A stretch of DNA of 9,865 bases from an uncultured Oscillospiraceae bacterium (GTDB lineage Bacteria; Bacillota; Clostridia; Oscillospirales; Oscillospiraceae). This document shows, piece by piece, positions 6,717 through 9,865 of the stretch; positions within the stretch are counted from its first letter, which is position 1, and each line of letters starts with the position of its first letter. A model generated the notes under the pieces. It had not been told where the DNA came from. It did not search any database and saw only the letters and a list, made by a program, of their open reading frames with translations. The translations under genes were made by a program, and so were the position numbers. The stretch spans positions 1 to 9,865 of the forward strand of contig CAAFEV010000288.1 in assembly GCA_900762005.1 (NCBI GenBank), in the 5' to 3' direction.

Positions 6717-6734
6717 GATAACCGAGTAAGGCTG

Positions 6735-9700
6735 TTACTGGATGGTAAAGCCGATGGTTGCCAAAAGCTTTCCGTTGACATACACCTCAAAGGTATATGT
6801 GCCCGGAGTGGTGACAGCAACCGCTTGCCCCTCGTATTCCGCTTTCAGAGGAATTTCGTTGGAATGACGACGGGTCGAATCCCAAAGCTCATTCCAAGGC
6901 ATCTGCCTGGAGGCTTCGTTGCAGACGTTCCCGTCTGCGTTGCGCACAACATACTGCAACAGAACGGTATCATCGGAGGCGGCACTGCTTTGCAAGTCAA
7001 TCAGGAAAATGATTGGCACATTTGCGGAGAATACGCCGTCCTCATGACGCTCGGTCAGGTCGTTATTGGTCCAATCCTCCTCGTCCGGCTTGTCAAACAG
7101 GGCGATATGGGTACCGTCCCGGGTGACAGGCGGCGTCGGGCTGATGGAGTAATCCTCAAGCGCGCCGAGGTCTGCGGTTGTTGCGGTGATTTCTCTCGCG
7201 CCGAACAGACGGGAGAGGGCGACAGTGTCAGAAGCGGCCAAAAGCGCAATTTCATATTCGGTATTCGGGACAAGACCGTTCAGCGTGTAAGAGGTGGTCA
7301 TGACGGCATCGGTAATCACCGGGTCATGAATGCTGCCAACGGGGCGGTAGCTGATGAGCCAGCCGTCCTCGGGTGCCGAGACCGGTGTCTGCCAGTGCAC
7401 GGTCAGGGTACCGTCGGCGTTTGCATCGGCGGCAAAGTCCTGTACCTGAATCGGGTTTGCAGGCAGGGAAATCAGCTTATTCTCTTCCATACCGGGTGCG
7501 GAAAGAGTAATGATATTCACGCGGTTGAAATCAGCAATCGGTAAGGTGCATTCCGTTGCCGTCGTGCTGATGGGTGAGGCACCCTCTGCGTCGCAGGAAA
7601 CGCTCCAGCTGCCGGGGTCGTTCTTTGTGCTGTCCCAACGCAGGGTCACGTCCGTTGTGCTCATGGCAGTAATCATCAGATTTTCGGCCTCCACAATCGG
7701 CAGAAGCGTGTATTCCAAGGAGGTTTCGCCGGAGAGGTATACATCCTCCGTATCCGTCAGTGTAAAGATATAGAATACATTTTCCTTTAATTTAACAATT
7801 GTGGAATTGCCCTGGAACGTGAGGGCCTGCGGCTCGTCAACGCCCGTCTCGGCAACAAGAAGCTGCCAGCCCTTCTGCGGCTCCAGACCGTCGTGGCGGA
7901 AACTGAGCAGGACTTCGCCCTCCGTGCCGTTGCGTTTGGCAGTAAACTCAGAGATAGTGGTTGATTTCGGAATGACGATTTCAATGGAATATGCATCGGC
8001 GTTGCGCAGCTTGTGGCTGCCGACGGCTTCCACGGAAACGGTATAGGTTGTGTCCTCCTTCAGACCGGCAAAGGTATAGCGGCTGCCTTCCTGCGCGGTG
8101 AGCGCATAAGAAATGCCGTGTGAGTCCGTGCAGGTAAGCAGGAAACGGTCCAGAGAATCCTCGGTAACCAGCTCCACCACAAGCTCCTTTGTGTTGCAGG
8201 AGACCTGACGGATTTGCGTGACATCGACGAAGTACCAGGAGAGCAGGAAATACAACAGACCGCCGATACCGATAATCAGCGCGGCAAGGGTTGCAATCAC
8301 CCCCGGCTTAATGCCGCCCTTAACAGGCTTCGACTCTTCCTCCGGCTCGATTGACTCGTCTGTATCAACGTATTGACTGTCGAGCGGCGACTGTGTGTCG
8401 GACTCGGAAACATGAATGGTAAGCGCGGGAGTGTCCTGCGTTTCACCGTCCGGCTGCGGAGCAGGGCCTACAACCTCCGAAACAGAGGCAAGCAGCTCGT
8501 CAAGATCCATCTGCTCGTCGGGCGTCTCGGCATCCGACAGCAGCTCGTCCGGCTCCGGCTGTCCGTCTGTCTGCGCGGACGGTGCCGCCGGTTGCTGTGA
8601 TACGGCTGCTTCCGCCGTCGGCTCTTCAAACACAGGCTCCCCGGTCGGCACGGGCTGCACGGGAAGCACCTCCTTCGCGGGTGCAGCAGAGGGAACTGCG
8701 GCAATCACGGGCGCAGCAGGCACGGCACCGAGGTCGATATCCTCTAGGGTGCCGCTGCCGGTGGTATCCGGCGCAAAGCTCTCGCGGAAGGTGCTGTCGA
8801 GCGTCTCCTTATCCGTTATGCGGATGGGCTCCGTCTCGGCATCCTCCGGCTCAAAGGCGGCATCCTCCGGCGTAAGCGGTGCGGCAGCGACAATCGGGGG
8901 AATAATCAGTGTGTCCGAAATTTCGTTGCGCTGCATATAAAGCGTTAATGCCTGCTTCAGCTCGGCAGGTGTCTGGAAACGGTCCTTCGGCTGAAAGGCG
9001 CACGCCTTGAGAATGATGCCTGTCAGCTCGTAGTCGGCATAAATCGGTGTCGGGAGCGGTTTTCCGGTCATGCGCAGCTTTTCAGCCATGGCTTCATCGG
9101 CAACCTCGTCCTCAAACGGACCGTGGTTGCCGTTGTAAATGCGGTAAAGCACCATGCCGAGCGAATATAAATCCACCGTCATATTTAAAGAGGCGGTGAT
9201 TTCCGAAAGCTCCGGCGCGGAATACGGACCGATGTATTCCTCGGGCACGCAGGCATACTGCAAATCCTCCAAGCCGGTTAAGCCGAGGTCGCCGAGCAGG
9301 AACCGCCCGTTTTTCATCAGATAAATATTTTCGGGCTTCACATTCCCGAACAGATAGCCTGCTTCACGGCACGCCTCCAGCGCGTCGCAGACGTCCATGC
9401 CGAGATTAAAGGCGCGCAGACCGGTAATCGCACTCTCTGCCAACAGGTCACTGAGCGGAACATAGAGCGGATAGAGTATGTAAACGTCATAGCCGATGCC
9501 TGTATCCTTGGGCACGCTCTGCATCCCGATTGCCGCGGCATAAGCTGAGGCGGCGGCCAGCTGCGTTCCGATGGTAAGCTCATGCTCAATTTCCTTAACA
9601 ACTCTTGTATAATACTCATGAACTGCGGCCTCGTCCGGATATGCTCCTGAGAGGATCAGTGCCCGAATTTGACAATCTGAGGCGGGAACCGAGAGCTGTT

Positions 9701-9827
9701 TCAGGACGAAAGACTCCTCGGTTTTCGAATTGCGCATCAAGCGGCAGGTGCTGCCCGGATGAGAGGAAAGAATTCTTTCCTCGGTCAGATTATCAAGAAG
9801 GGGAGAAATCGAGTTGAAGTCAGACAT
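6735..9827 (-). CDS. Hanks-type Ser/Thr kinase-like transmembrane receptor with FN3-like outer domains; probable pseudokinase
   Basis: This 1030-residue protein has a kinase-like domain at about residues 15-298, a Pro/Ala/Glu/Asp-rich linker (305-505), one membrane helix (about 509-533, after PVKGGIKPG) and an outer region of four FN3/Ig-like units (about 535-885) plus a C-terminal beta domain (about 900-1030). Kinase landmarks: Lys43 (FVLK), Glu83 as the likely helix-C glutamate, KPEN (164-167), DLG for DFG (Asp180), SAPE (203-206), Asp219 (VDLYSLG) and Arg283. The HRD motif is replaced by FGN, so Asn162 stands where the catalytic aspartate should be, and the glycine loop reads SSHPGST. Phosphotransfer is therefore doubtful, while nucleotide binding (Lys43, Asn167, Asp180) may persist. 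ATG 9827-9825 has AAGGAGG 7 nt upstream; an in-frame TTG at 9848 lies upstream of that site. The topology resembles PknB/PrkC-type sensors but without PASTA repeats. Confidence 0.88.
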   Translation of the reverse strand: MSDFNSISPLLDNLTEERILSSHPGSTCRLMRNSKTEESFVLKQLSVPASDCQIRALILSGAYPDEAAVHEYYTRVVKEIEHELTIGTQLAAASAYAAAIGMQSVPKDTGIGYDVYILYPLYVPLSDLLAESAITGLRAFNLGMDVCDALEACREAGYLFGNVKPENIYLMKNGRFLLGDLGLTGLEDLQYACVPEEYIGPYSAPELSEITASLNMTVDLYSLGMVLYRIYNGNHGPFEDEVADEAMAEKLRMTGKPLPTPIYADYELTGIILKACAFQPKDRFQTPAELKQALTLYMQRNEISDTLIIPPIVAAAPLTPEDAAFEPEDAETEPIRITDKETLDSTFRESFAPDTTGSGTLEDIDLGAVPAAPVIAAVPSAAPAKEVLPVQPVPTGEPVFEEPTAEAAVSQQPAAPSAQTDGQPEPDELLSDAETPDEQMDLDELLASVSEVVGPAPQPDGETQDTPALTIHVSESDTQSPLDSQYVDTDESIEPEEESKPVKGGIKPGVIATLAALIIGIGGLLYFLLSWYFVDVTQIRQVSCNTKELVVELVTEDSLDRFLLTCTDSHGISYALTAQEGSRYTFAGLKEDTTYTVSVEAVGSHKLRNADAYSIEIVIPKSTTISEFTAKRNGTEGEVLLSFRHDGLEPQKGWQLLVAETGVDEPQALTFQGNSTIVKLKENVFYIFTLTDTEDVYLSGETSLEYTLLPIVEAENLMITAMSTTDVTLRWDSTKNDPGSWSVSCDAEGASPISTTATECTLPIADFNRVNIITLSAPGMEENKLISLPANPIQVQDFAADANADGTLTVHWQTPVSAPEDGWLISYRPVGSIHDPVITDAVMTTSYTLNGLVPNTEYEIALLAASDTVALSRLFGAREITATTADLGALEDYSISPTPPVTRDGTHIALFDKPDEEDWTNNDLTERHEDGVFSANVPIIFLIDLQSSAASDDTVLLQYVVRNADGNVCNEASRQMPWNELWDSTRRHSNEIPLKAEYEGQAVAVTTPGTYTFEVYVNGKLLATIGFTIQ
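7173..8225 (-). repeat. Four tandem FN3/Ig-like domains in the kinase-like protein
   Basis: Residues about 535-620, 621-710, 711-792 and 793-885 each have beta-sandwich character with FN3 end patterns such as YTFAGLKEDTTYTVSVEAVG and YTLNGLVPNTEYEIALLAA. Units one and four are the clearest; units two and three are more diverged. They lie on the outer side of the single membrane helix and are the likely ligand-contacting or spacer part of the receptor. Confidence 0.6.
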
Positions 9828-9834
9828 GATAAAA

Positions 9835-9841
9835 CCTCCTT
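9835..9841 (-). promoter_or_regulatory. Ribosome binding site that fixes the kinase-like start
   Basis: AAGGAGG on the minus strand lies 7 nt before ATG 9827. Only 24 bases remain beyond it to the window edge, with no clear promoter, so whether this gene starts an operon or continues one cannot be seen. Confidence 0.8.
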
Positions 9842-9865
9842 GAAGCAAAACTCAAAATTACGCAT

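Noticed and set aside
6825..7544. Plus-strand open frame of 239 codons
   Set aside because: It is antisense to the FN3-like region of the kinase-like protein, with no recognisable domain.
8416..8940. Ser/Ala-rich plus-strand open frame of 174 codons
   Set aside because: Its low-complexity composition is simply the complement of the Pro/Ala/Glu linker of the kinase-like gene.
9828..9848. Longer kinase-like start at TTG 9848
   Set aside because: The ribosome binding site for ATG 9827 falls inside this extension and TTG itself has no site visible upstream.
9863..9865. ATG at the extreme right edge on the minus strand
   Set aside because: It is out of frame with the kinase-like gene (38 nt upstream of its ATG) and there is no sequence beyond it to judge a gene.

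Overview
The window looks like a piece of a low-to-mid GC Gram-positive Clostridia chromosome, most likely a gut Oscillospiraceae/Ruminococcaceae-type anaerobe. This is an inference. It rests on GC in the mid-50s percent by eye, strong AAGGAGG ribosome binding sites, near-consensus sigma-A promoters, a sodium-pumping decarboxylase operon with a separate biotin carrier, and large surface proteins built from kinase, fibronectin-III-like, TPR, chitobiase-like and LRR modules. There are no RNA genes, insertion sequences, CRISPR arrays or phage genes.

Layout. Positions 1-1493 (minus) hold the first 497 codons of a membrane-anchored TPR / chitobiase-like / leucine-rich-repeat surface protein; its 3' end lies outside the window. 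A 188-bp divergent intergenic region with two recognisable promoters separates it from a plus-strand MATE efflux transporter (1682-3076). A strong hairpin (3086-3123) separates the MATE gene from the convergent minus-strand operon.

Reading along the minus strand from the right edge, the operon side contains: a 1030-residue Hanks-type kinase-like membrane protein with FN3-like outer domains (9827-6735); a small gamma-type subunit (6653-6396); a biotin carrier protein (6371-6039); the sodium-translocating beta subunit (6014-4587); and the carboxyltransferase alpha subunit (4575-3151). The last four form a tight operon with gaps of 24, 24 and 11 nt. Together they encode a sodium-extruding oxaloacetate (or related 2-oxo acid) decarboxylase: alpha moves CO2 from the substrate onto biotin, the carrier takes carboxybiotin to beta, beta decarboxylates it and exports Na+, and gamma anchors the complex.

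The main points of interest are these. The kinase-like protein has Asn where the catalytic HRD aspartate should be and has no recognisable glycine loop, so it is probably a pseudokinase or binding module with an outside sensor. It is encoded just upstream of the pump operon with only a weak terminator and no convincing promoter between them. The decarboxylase has its biotin domain split off while alpha keeps a Pro/Ala linker-like tail. The beta subunit carries an extra signal-peptide-like N-terminus. I did not find clear evidence of a wholly new system.
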